A stretch of DNA of 41,915 bases from Holospora obtusa F1 (lineage in GTDB: Bacteria; Pseudomonadota; Alphaproteobacteria; Holosporales; Holosporaceae): contig NZ_AWTR02000034.1 in NCBI RefSeq assembly GCF_000469665.2, positions 1 to 41,915 of the forward strand, read 5' to 3'. The notes beneath the pieces are model-generated. The model saw only the letters and a program-made list of their open reading frames with translations, searched no databases and was not told the origin of the DNA. Position 1 is the first letter of the stretch. The number at the start of each line of letters is the position of its first letter. This document shows positions 1-7,351 of the stretch, one piece after another. The position numbers were made by a program, and so were the translations under genes.

Positions 1-1345
1 TTTTTTCTTCATGAGATTTTGGAGGTACAAGCCCATATCTATTTTGCAAATCTTTGTTCTCATAAAAGCGTGGAAATAAAAACCTATATCTATTTTGCAA
101 ATCTTCGTCCTCATAAAAATTTTTAAATTCCCCCCCCCCTTGATCTAATAAAAGAGACAGAATACCTGTTGTGTCTGCGTCTTTAAATTGATTCTTTTTT
201 AAATAATCTAATTTGTCTACACACAGATCCCATATTTTTGGAATATCCTCATTGAAAAATTGTATTCGTGAACATAATTGTTCTACAAGTTCTTTACTTT
301 GAACGTAGATCAAGCTTTTTAATAAAGCGTCAGTATATTCTCTATGAAACTTTTCCCCAACGAAACAATGATTTAACTCAACGCCCTCCAAGAGTAATTC
401 TAACAACGGATTATCAGATACTAACCGGAACAAAAAATTGTCATTATTAGGACTTGTGTTGTATGTTTCTTTATAAACACTTATGTCGATTTTTTCTTTT
501 TGAATCCTTTCTCTCCAATTTGATAATTGAAGAAATTCTTTGACTATATTATTATTTGGAATCTCCTCACTTCTTAATGTATCTAAAATCTTAAAAAGAG
601 GTACCTTTAAAAAATCGTCCCCCCATATCATAGATTTAAAACATTTTTCAGAACAAACAGGATCATTTCTTGGATTCAAAATAGAAGTAATAAGCGTTAA
701 CGATCTTGTCTGAGGGTCAAAATTTTTATATGCATTCAAGTTCATACGTTCTAGGCAAAGTTCAGCCAACTCAGCGTTGTCCGAATGCTCCTCTTTATTG
801 CGCAAAATCGTATTTATCAAGGAGTGAATTCGTAAGTCTGTGCTGAAATTTTCGTTGAGCACAAAGCTGAAATCTAAAATATTGATAACCATTTTTGCGA
901 TATCTAAATTATTCTTATTTGACATTAAGCAGGTCATCATATAATTCATCACATAATAAGTGTTATCTTTGAATTTACTTTTTAAATCAATATCTTGAAG
1001 TACATTTTTAACAGCCTCAATACTAAAGTTATAACAGTTGCGTAAGAGCAATTCTAGCGCACATAAAAAACTTGCATAAGATTTAGTGAACAAAGGAGCT
1101 CTTCCATAATCGCTATATAATGAATCTAATCCGAATATTCTTAGTGCATCATAATAGCTATCTGCATCCATAATCTCTACGCCTTTAAGCTGATTAACGA
1201 TCTTAGATAAATTTTCGTTGCTGGGTTCAAAACCAATTGGCTGTTGGCTTTCTTGAACAAGATGTTGTTGGCTTTCTTTCACGGAAAAGCTTTTACTTCC
1301 TAAAGAAAGCACGCATATTAAAGATAAAATAATTTTTTTATTCAT
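1..1345 (-). CDS. Secreted helical protein of unknown function, 3' end cut by window edge
   Basis: The minus strand is open without a stop from an ATG at 1345 to base 1 (about 448 codons, C-terminus missing); a second in-frame ATG lies at 1351. The N-terminus (MNKKIILSLICVLSLGSKSF) is a good Sec signal peptide: two lysines, a hydrophobic core and small residues. The mature part is rich in Leu, Asn, Lys and Glu and looks all-helical. Near the visible end a run of ten G on the coding strand (bases 130-139) encodes Gly-Gly-Gly and stays in frame, followed by a 17-residue tandem repeat (YENKDLQNRY type). No Shine-Dalgarno is obvious. I recognise no family. The segment LIYVQSKELVEQL...IPKIWDLCVDKLDYLKK faintly recalls the IYxQ...IWD...FLK pattern of the giant protein at 14365-31851, which may be chance. 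The signal peptide and uninterrupted frame argue that it is a real gene. Confidence 0.8.
   Translation of the reverse strand, partial: MNKKIILSLICVLSLGSKSFSVKESQQHLVQESQQPIGFEPSNENLSKIVNQLKGVEIMDADSYYDALRIFGLDSLYSDYGRAPLFTKSYASFLCALELLLRNCYNFSIEAVKNVLQDIDLKSKFKDNTYYVMNYMMTCLMSNKNNLDIAKMVINILDFSFVLNENFSTDLRIHSLINTILRNKEEHSDNAELAELCLERMNLNAYKNFDPQTRSLTLITSILNPRNDPVCSEKCFKSMIWGDDFLKVPLFKILDTLRSEEIPNNNIVKEFLQLSNWRERIQKEKIDISVYKETYNTSPNNDNFLFRLVSDNPLLELLLEGVELNHCFVGEKFHREYTDALLKSLIYVQSKELVEQLCSRIQFFNEDIPKIWDLCVDKLDYLKKNQFKDADTTGILSLLLDQGGGEFKNFYEDEDLQNRYRFLFPRFYENKDLQNRYGLVPPKSHEEK
35..120. repeat. 51-bp tandem direct repeat (two copies) inside the secreted protein gene
   Basis: The 20-base string starting at 35 recurs at 86, giving a 51-bp (17-residue) period. 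On the protein it gives two units of the form FYE(D/N)(E/K)DLQNRY followed by a hydrophobic/proline stretch. Further copies could lie beyond the left edge. Confidence 0.8.
130..139. repeat. Homopolymer C10 (G10 on the coding strand)
   Basis: Ten consecutive C on plus, inside the coding region of the partial secreted protein. With ten bases the frame continues; gain or loss of one base would shift it. Such tracts are rare in an AT-rich genome and are the classical substrate for slipped-strand phase variation. Phase variation is an inference here. Confidence 0.85.
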
Positions 1346-1483
1346 AGACATTGTTACGGTTTAGTTGTTTACGAAGGTCACTTTAACAAAAAAACAATTA
1401 AATATCAAGCCTTCCTTAATTTTATTGAATTATAAATTAACACCGAAAACTGAAGGTACTTCTATATATTTGTCAATACAGCG

Positions 1484-2646
1484 AGGGCCTACGCATGAAG
1501 AATTGTGTTCACACAATGAATAAGATGTTTAAAAGACATAGAATGTTTGCGCATGATAGACTTGATCGAGTTTTCTGGCTTATTTTTTGCTTTATGCAGT
1601 ATGGTTAAAGCCCATTTTCTGAGTATATCCAAATTTTCGGTAACGCAATCATTCCGAATGCAGGCTTTGTCCTCATTGAAAACAACATCCAAACCCCAGT
1701 GAAGTTGATTTTCAATTCCCCAATGCTGACGGGCAATCTCATTCAGTTCAAAAGCACTTAATAATTTTGATGAAATATAGTATCGGGTATCTTTCGATTC
1801 TTTCCCTTTACGAAGCACCGTTGAGGTAATGCGACCTATGGATTTTAAACCAGGCCATTGATGAATGTCATTCAGCCGCTTTGTATGATGTGAAACAACG
1901 GCCACACGCTGTTCAATTCTTCCATGGCCTTTATCATTATTTTCGTTAATGAATTCGTGGTTATTTAACTCAGATAAAAAGAGCTTAACATCTTCAAACA
2001 ATGTTCCTTGGTCTTTGAGTGAAATAACATAATCACCTTTCCTCTCAACGATTTGCTGACACATGTCCCTTTGAGCTCCCATGGCATCGATCGTAATGAT
2101 TTTATTTTCAAGATCTAAAAGTTTTAACATTTTTGGAATGGCTTTGATTTCATTGCTTTTTTCATTCACTTTCTCTTGAGCGAAAACCATTTTATTCTTA
2201 TGGCACCAAGCACTTACACTATGAAAAAGCTTATTTGAAGAGCTATTCCGGATCGTTTTCCCATCGATATTCATAATGTCACTCGTTATTTTTTGAAGAC
2301 TTTCTACAAAAGCGCCAAAGCACTCTCTAAATTGATTGGGGAATAAGTTATCCCAAAGCCGTTGGTAAGTATCGTGACTTGGCACACCAGACGGAAAATC
2401 GAAATATTTTTTCAACGCTTCCCTATGCATCTCAACAAAATCCTGCATCCCACTAAAACTGTCGATACCACAAAGAACTGCTAACAAACTGGTTGCTATC
2501 AAAGTCATAAAAGGGTGGCGTTGATTCCTTGAGGAACGGGGATCTTCCAATGAACTAAAATGGCTTTCTATAATTTTAAGGCAAATATACATCTATACAT
2601 CTTTTAAACACAGTTGTAGAATAAAATTTCTTTATGCGCAGGCCCT
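1484..2646 (-). mobile_element. ISAs1-family insertion sequence, apparently complete
   Basis: The element is bounded by imperfect inverted repeats: AGGGCCTACGCATGAAGAA at 1484-1502 and, on the opposite strand, AGGGCCTGCGCATAAAGAA at 2646-2628. That gives about 1.16 kb, normal for ISAs1-family elements. The transposase stop codon lies within the left terminal repeat. I could not identify a target-site duplication with certainty. Confidence 0.8.
1489..2592 (-). CDS. ISAs1-family transposase
   Basis: DDE transposase that would cut and join the ends of its own element. The protein is 367 residues, full length for ISAs1 transposases. Family landmarks are visible: an N-terminal DPR(S/R)...RHPF region, the first catalytic Asp in NIDGKTIR (about residue 110), the second in TIDAMGAQ (about 169), and the C-terminal HWGIENQLHWGLDVVFNED block with the catalytic Glu near 294. 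No frameshift or internal stop is seen, so it may still be active. It starts at ATG 2592 with a poor ribosome binding site. It lies 138 bp upstream of the secreted protein gene and is transcribed towards it. Confidence 0.93.
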   Translation of the reverse strand: MYICLKIIESHFSSLEDPRSSRNQRHPFMTLIATSLLAVLCGIDSFSGMQDFVEMHREALKKYFDFPSGVPSHDTYQRLWDNLFPNQFRECFGAFVESLQKITSDIMNIDGKTIRNSSSNKLFHSVSAWCHKNKMVFAQEKVNEKSNEIKAIPKMLKLLDLENKIITIDAMGAQRDMCQQIVERKGDYVISLKDQGTLFEDVKLFLSELNNHEFINENNDKGHGRIEQRVAVVSHHTKRLNDIHQWPGLKSIGRITSTVLRKGKESKDTRYYISSKLLSAFELNEIARQHWGIENQLHWGLDVVFNEDKACIRNDCVTENLDILRKWALTILHKAKNKPENSIKSIMRKHSMSFKHLIHCVNTILHA

Positions 2647-2967
2647 GCCCCCCCCAAAAGCGTGTCTTTCTCACCGAAACAACTTGAAATTGACATTGCT
2701 GCGTTTCCATGTTGGACATATCTAAACTTTTTACAGTCAGTGAAATTGTAGTCTTCAAGTGAATCAAGCAAAAAGAAGATAATATTCAAGTTGAAAAACA
2801 CAGACGCTTGCAACTGTATTCAAATGTACGAGGTGTGGCATTTTGTCCATGGAAAAAAATACTTTATAGATCTGGAGAGTCATTAACGTGGTATTTCGTC
2901 ACTCTATCGACTGATAGCTTGGTGATCGCAGCGACACCATCTTGACAAAACGCATTAAAAGGTCAAT
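2647..2967. other. Spacer to the right of the ISAs1 element, no supported gene
   Basis: About 320 bp beginning with a C8 run (2648-2655) directly against the right end of the IS. Only short overlapping reading frames occur on minus, and none has recognisable features. Confidence 0.6.
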
Positions 2968-3216
2968 GTGTTACAGATGAATAGGAGCTTTAGACGTCTT
3001 CCTGAAGAAAAGAATGTTCGTGAGAAAGATCTTACATTTTCTATTGAATCAACACACAGTGATATTCTATATGGATCGGTACGCTTTAAAAGAAAGAAAA
3101 AATTATCTTCTCGTAGTCATGATATGCTTCATAAGACAATGAAACTGTCTCATTACCTTCAAAACAACCCAAAAAATATCAGTTTATATATGACCGAATT
3201 GTTATTCTTTGGTTAA
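2968..3216 (+). CDS. Small basic ORF of unknown function
   Basis: An 82-residue, Lys/Arg/Ser-rich reading frame starting with GTG at 2968 (an AAAAGG sits five bases upstream) or with ATG at 2977 (79 residues). I do not recognise it, and it has no signal peptide or membrane segment. It could be a real small gene or, given the neighbouring IS, a fragment of a decayed gene. Confidence 0.25.
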   Translation: MLQMNRSFRRLPEEKNVREKDLTFSIESTHSDILYGSVRFKRKKKLSSRSHDMLHKTMKLSHYLQNNPKNISLYMTELLFFG

Positions 3217-3455
3217 ATATCTCCCAGTTCAATCTAAATGACTACAGCTTTTTGATCTGTTCGTATTTTGCAAAAACCTACATATCTTTTTTAATTTACA
3301 TCTTATTTAAAACTTATTTTTCTAATAGGCCTGTTGTATCTGGTTTTGATGATTTGTGTTTTTTAATTTTGTTCAACGTACAAAAATATATGAATAAACG
3401 GTTGTGATGACCTCTAGATCTAAAATGAAAATATGCGTATACTGGCTGAGAAGAA

Positions 3456-3528
3456 GCGCCTGTAGCTCAGTGGATAGAGCGTTGCCCTCCGGAGGCAAAA
3501 GTCAGGAGTTCGAATCTCTTCAGGCGCG
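3456..3528 (+). tRNA. tRNA-Arg (anticodon CCG)
   Basis: A 73-nt cloverleaf. The acceptor stem GCGCCTG pairs with CAGGCGC (discriminator G). The D arm is GCTC/GAGC, the anticodon stem TTGCC/GGCAA with loop CTCCGGA, so the anticodon is CCG (reads CGG). The T arm is AGGAG with loop TTCGAAT and CTCTT (one G-T pair). CCA is not encoded. A TATACT box at 3439-3444 could be its -10. Confidence 0.97.
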
Positions 3529-3550
3529 CTTAATAGTTTTTAGTATTACT

Positions 3551-4315
3551 ATGCTCATTTTTTTAGTAAGAAAAATTTTCTCCTTGCGTGCTCAATCTGG
3601 GTTTTTGTTGATAGAGCTCTGTATAGTGTTGAGTGTTATTGGAATTTTGATAGGAACGTGTGGAGCGTTGCTGAAAGGGTATTATCGAAGACAAGAATGT
3701 ATGTGCACCCGGTCACATCAAGAACAGATTTTGAGTGCTGTAATGTGGTTTGTTTTAAGAGAAAAAAGGCTTCCGTGCCCTGCGTCAATAGAAAGTCAGG
3801 GAGTTGAACAAAATAATTGCAGAAAACATTGGAAAGGGTTAGTCCCTTTTCGAACTTTGGGACTTTCAGAGCGTATCGCAAAAGATGGTCTTAACCGTTG
3901 GATGAGTTTTGTTGTGGAACCAAGCTTAACAGAATATCGATCAAAAAATAGTATTTCTTCGGTAGAGTTGTGCCATTTTTTGTTTAGCTCTCCATCTACG
4001 CTTTCTTTGTTGGAAAAAGATGTATCTATTATGAATCACGCAAAAGAAGACGGGATCATTGTTATTCTCATTAGTCATGGTCGTTTTTTTTCAGAAAAAG
4101 GACTCCAAATGTCAGCGTGTTCACATATGAATAGGCAAGAAAGCAACACATACTGCTACGCGCCATCAACAACTGATTTTGGAGTTTGGAATGATCAAGT
4201 TGCGTTTTTGACAAAGACGCACTTGCTAAAAGAGATGGGAGTAAAGTGTAGCGATTACTTTTTTCCCTTAGAATCCCCTGAACTTCCACAACATGTTTAT
4301 AAAAATGTACGATAA
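3551..4315 (+). CDS. Type IV pilin-like / pseudopilin protein
   Basis: 254 residues from ATG 3551, 22 bp after the tRNA; a longer in-frame extension would run through the tRNA and is rejected. Residues 13-40 are a class III prepilin leader: a short positive segment, the cleavage Gly17 followed by Phe18, Glu at mature position +5 (SGFLLIELCIVLSVIG), then a hydrophobic helix. A prepilin peptidase would cleave and N-methylate it, and it would join a type IV pilus, type II secretion or competence pseudopilus. The rest is larger than a simple competence pseudopilin and contains several Cys; residues around 80-95 (LREKRLPCPAS) resemble prepilin-type proteins seen in other alphaproteobacteria. The exact role (minor pilin versus other) is undetermined. 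ComEC at 9037-11073 makes a DNA-uptake role plausible. Confidence 0.75.
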   Translation: MLIFLVRKIFSLRAQSGFLLIELCIVLSVIGILIGTCGALLKGYYRRQECMCTRSHQEQILSAVMWFVLREKRLPCPASIESQGVEQNNCRKHWKGLVPFRTLGLSERIAKDGLNRWMSFVVEPSLTEYRSKNSISSVELCHFLFSSPSTLSLLEKDVSIMNHAKEDGIIVILISHGRFFSEKGLQMSACSHMNRQESNTYCYAPSTTDFGVWNDQVAFLTKTHLLKEMGVKCSDYFFPLESPELPQHVYKNVR

Positions 4316-4493
4316 AAAGAGGTTTATTAATTTTTTATTTTTAAAGTAAATTTATATAAGAAAACAAATTATTTTTTAGAAAAAGTACAAACATGCGCTT
4401 GATTTTCGTCATTCGCTAAGGACTATCCCAAACGCAGGTATTGCTTCTGGAAACAGTACTGTGATAAAATAAAAGAAAAGTTTGGTTGAAAGT

Positions 4494-4781
4494 ATGTACA
4501 CAGTTTTAAAAACTGGGGGAAAGCAATATCGTGTTGAGCAAGGGCGCTTTTTAGACGTAGAGCGCTTACCGTGTAGCGTTGGTGATGTTTTGAATTTAGA
4601 TGGATGGTCTATTCAGCTTGAAGGAGCAGTGCTTCCGGCAAAAATTTTAGCGGTATCTTTGGGGGAGATAAAATCAAAAAAAGTTTTGATTTTTAAGAAA
4701 AAGCGTCGACACAATTATCGTAGAAAACGTGGGCATCGGCAAGTCTTAACTCGAGTTCGTATTGAGTCTATCGAAATTTAG
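4494..4781 (+). CDS. rplU: 50S ribosomal protein L21
   Basis: Binds 23S rRNA in the large ribosomal subunit. Opens with the diagnostic MYTVLKTGGKQYRVEQG and ends with the family signature KKRRHNYRRKRGHRQ and a closing beta strand (RVRIESIEI). At 95 residues it is slightly shorter than the usual 100-105. ATG 4494 is chosen because it restores the canonical N-terminus; an upstream TTG at 4482 would add four unlikely residues. It is followed 35 bp later by rpmA, the nearly universal L21-L27 operon. Confidence 0.95.
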   Translation: MYTVLKTGGKQYRVEQGRFLDVERLPCSVGDVLNLDGWSIQLEGAVLPAKILAVSLGEIKSKKVLIFKKKRRHNYRRKRGHRQVLTRVRIESIEI

Positions 4782-4816
4782 TGATATTCTGAGATAAAGA
4801 AAAAGTAGAGAATGTC

Positions 4817-5074
4817 ATGGCACAAAAAAAAGGAAGTGGAACATCTAGAAATGGTCGAGATTCTGCTGGTCGTAGGTTGGGAATTAAAAGGTTTGATGGA
4901 CAGATGGTTAATGCTGGGACCATCATCTTGCGTCAGCAAGGAACGAAAATTCATCCAGGATTAAATGTTGGGTGCGGAAAAGATTATACACTATTTTCAA
5001 GAATTTCTGGTTATGTGAAGTTTTGTGTTCGGAAGGGAAAAAAAATAGTAAAGGTTTTTAAAGATAGAATTTGA
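4817..5074 (+). CDS. rpmA: 50S ribosomal protein L27
   Basis: 85 residues, full length. L27 sits at the base of the central protuberance with its N-terminal tail reaching the peptidyl transferase centre. The conserved start [20 protein letters not shown] matches the family (usual MAHKKxGGSTxNGRDS), followed by [20 protein letters not shown] and [11 protein letters not shown], all typical. The tail begins directly after Met-Ala, so no Firmicutes-style cleaved extension is present. Second gene of the rplU-rpmA pair, with a terminator-like hairpin 50 bp downstream. Confidence 0.97.
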   Translation: MAQKKGSGTSRNGRDSAGRRLGIKRFDGQMVNAGTIILRQQGTKIHPGLNVGCGKDYTLFSRISGYVKFCVRKGKKIVKVFKDRI

Positions 5075-5124
5075 TTTATTGTGTTTATAGAAAAGTAAAA
5101 ATATTTAAATTCAGAAATAACGAT

Positions 5125-5170
5125 CCAAAAAAACAAAATTCAAAAGTATTTTTGTTTTTTTGGTTTTTTT
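5125..5170 (+). terminator. Likely terminator of rplU-rpmA
   Basis: Perfect inverted repeat CCAAAAAAACAAAA (5125-5138) and TTTTGTTTTTTTGG (5150-5163) with an 11-nt loop, directly followed by a run of seven T. The stem is almost all A-T but 14 bp long. Confidence 0.65.
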
Positions 5171-5605
5171 GTTATGTCATCATAACAATAAATAAAGATT
5201 TTTCTATTTATTTAGATAATTTTTTTAAAAGAAATGTCAAAAAATTTTAAATCTATCAGTGAAAGAAATTAAAGAAATTCTTTTTTTATTTTATTAAGTG
5301 GGCTTGCTTTTTTTAAAAAAATTTAAAAAATAAGATGCAATATTAAAAATTGCATCTGTAACGTTTTTATTTTTACCACTGTAATATTTTCTAGGTTTTT
5401 TTAAAAGCATCGAAAATTAACAAAACCTTCTTATACAAAACGTTTAAAACAAAACAAGGATACTTTTTCTATGAACTTCGAAAACAAAAAATATTATTTA
5501 TTTTTACAAATTAAGTTTTAAAAACACTCAAAACAAAATAAGTAAAATTTTTCAGCTTTTCAAAAGATATTTTCGTAAAGGCACAGCGCATTACAATTAA
5601 ATAAC
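5171..5605. other. AT-rich spacer between convergent genes
   Basis: About 435 bp of very AT-rich sequence between the rpmA terminator and the 3' end of the SurA-like gene. A small inverted repeat GTTATG/CATAAC lies at 5171-5186. I see no gene. Confidence 0.6.
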
Positions 5606-6457
5606 TTACGGTTCTTTAGCAGGAAATTCTTTTTTAATTTTTGCAAGTAATTCCTGCATTTTTTTAGATCTCATATTCTGAACTGCAAGTTGAGTTACCA
5701 CATTTTCAGAGGTGCGCACACCTTTTTTCATAAAACGTACAACCATAACCAAAGAACTGTCTTTGTTTAACGGAACGACTTTTATTTCTCCCACCTGCAT
5801 TTCTTGCAAAATACCATTAAGATGAGAATTAGATTTTAGCATTTTTTTTGTAAATTCATTAACTTTGTACTCTCCATTAGGCTCATCAATTTGAAATTTT
5901 TTTGCCCATACTGGAAATACTTTTTCTGAATCATTTCCCAAATTTTTTAATTTTTTTAACTCATCTTCGATATTGCTTTTTCCCGCTTTATTTACAATGA
6001 CCGTCTCAATAGCTACGCTTTCCATTACGTCGGGATCTTCTTTAAGCGTTTTTATTTCTTGCTCAATTTCTGATTTTCCAACCTGCTCTGAACCTTCTGC
6101 TAATTTTCGTAAAGCCGCAGAAACGTAAACTTGGTCCAACGCGGATACCGTTTCAGGAAGTGCATCTAATTTTTGACTCTTAGCCCACTCACTTAATTGA
6201 CACATTGTGATATAATCATCTTTCAGACGATTTTTGTCTTCTTCCGAAAATTTTTTTTCTTTATTTTTTTTTAATATTTGTTGTAATATTTGATCAATGT
6301 CTGACTGTTTAATTACTCTTTTTCCAATAATACACAAAACTTTATTGTCTTTAACATCGCTATTTTTATCTTTTAAGGTGTCTCGAGATTGACTTTCTCC
6401 ACTAAAGCCCATTACTCCCATTAAACACCATACAAAATAAGACATTTTTTTATGCAT
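5606..6457 (-). CDS. SurA-like periplasmic chaperone / degenerate parvulin
   Basis: 283 residues from ATG 6457; an AGGG nine bases upstream supports this start over a GTG at 6463. A signal peptide (MHKKMSYFVWCLMGVMGFSG) indicates export. Next comes a helical region beginning with NKVLCIIGKRVIKQSDID, the pattern seen in SurA/PpiD-type N-domains (a short strand, then the 'residue-Asp-Ile' helix). A middle domain around residues 125-240 has the layout of a PPIC rotamase but lacks the clear HILV and G-G-x-L-G signatures, so isomerase activity is doubtful. The charged C-terminal helix (KKMQELLAKIKKEF) would pack on the N-domain as in SurA. Likely role: holding unfolded outer-membrane proteins in the periplasm. 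It appears to be transcribed alone. Confidence 0.6.
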   Translation of the reverse strand: MHKKMSYFVWCLMGVMGFSGESQSRDTLKDKNSDVKDNKVLCIIGKRVIKQSDIDQILQQILKKNKEKKFSEEDKNRLKDDYITMCQLSEWAKSQKLDALPETVSALDQVYVSAALRKLAEGSEQVGKSEIEQEIKTLKEDPDVMESVAIETVIVNKAGKSNIEDELKKLKNLGNDSEKVFPVWAKKFQIDEPNGEYKVNEFTKKMLKSNSHLNGILQEMQVGEIKVVPLNKDSSLVMVVRFMKKGVRTSENVVTQLAVQNMRSKKMQELLAKIKKEFPAKEP

Positions 6458-7052
6458 ATACACTTTCCCTGCTCTAACGCTTACCTGACCATAAGACTAT
6501 GCTAATGGAAGGTTCTTAAAGAGTCAAGTTTTTTAAACAAATTACAAATCTAAATCTTTTGTGATTTAACACACGCACATCAATTAAGCTAAATAATGGT
6601 TGTAATAAATTTTCTATTTTAAACACAGTTATTTTAAAAAATATATAATGGTAATGAATTAAGTTTAGGCTTTTGAACTAAAAAATAATACAATATATTA
6701 AATTGAAATTTTGTCCTTAATACATCATTTTTTATCTCTTTGCCCTTAAATTCTAAATAAGCCTCAGAGAGCATTTACCCAAAAAACAAAATTAACGCTG
6801 GCATTTTTTTATAATAAATTCAGTTGAGATTTGCGTATCCATTGTTTTGTGTAAATTTTGATGCATGAACTTTCTTTATATTTACTCTATACTATTAACA
6901 AATGTAATTTTTTTTAAACCTTAACGATGAAGATCTAACAGTGTGCCTTGAAAATGATTGAGCTTAAAAACAAAGCTCAACTTAATGAACGGAAAACAAA
7001 AAAAGAGAAAACAAAAAATATTTTTTTATTTCTAAATATTCATTTTACGCTG

Positions 7053-7092
7053 TAATTATGTTCGTTTTACTTTTTAAATACGAACATAATTA
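7053..7092. repeat. 13-bp perfect inverted repeat
   Basis: TAATTATGTTCGT (7053-7065) and ACGAACATAATTA (7080-7092) with a 14-nt loop. No T-run directly follows on plus, so it is not a textbook terminator on that strand. It could be a protein-binding palindrome or the end of a decayed element. Confidence 0.6.
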
Positions 7093-7321
7093 AAATCTTT
7101 AAGAAACACATATACAAGACTTATTAAATTTTCAAATTTGTGTACGTACATAAAATTAAGGCGAAATTTTTGACTCACTCAAACCTTAATTTTTTTGATT
7201 ACCTTAAAAAATCTCCTAGCATTCTTTTTCAATAGATTCATAATAGAAAACCTAAATCTTTACTTTTTTTCGCATCAACGACAAAATTTATGAATCACTG
7301 AAAGTAAAAAAATACAAACGC

Positions 7322-7342
7322 TGTAAATAAAATTTATTTACA
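7322..7342 (-). terminator. Possible weak terminator of the aminotransferase gene
   Basis: A 10-bp inverted repeat centred on one base lies 10 bp after the stop codon; it would form an 8-bp A/T stem with a 5-nt loop. On minus it is followed by GCGTTTGTA and then seven T. Weak because the stem has only A/T pairs apart from its closing end. Confidence 0.35.
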
Positions 7343-7351
7343 TGCATTTAT

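Larger units (their letters stand above)
6458..7351. other. Long AT-rich spacer with hairpins
   Basis: About 890 bp with no supported reading frame. It contains three inverted repeats: TTGAGCTT/AAGCTCAA (6958-6980), TAATTATGTTCGT/ACGAACATAATTA (7053-7092) and TGTAAATAAA/TTTATTTACA (7322-7342). The rest is low-complexity A/T sequence, possibly a degraded gene or a long 3' region. Confidence 0.6.

Noticed and set aside
3404-3550. N-terminal extension of the pilin-like frame
   Set aside because: The 49 extra codons run through the tRNA-Arg gene; the prepilin leader begins at ATG 3551.
3528-3550. Integrated element attachment site at the tRNA-Arg 3' end
   Set aside because: I found no second copy of the tRNA 3' end and no integrase gene in the window.
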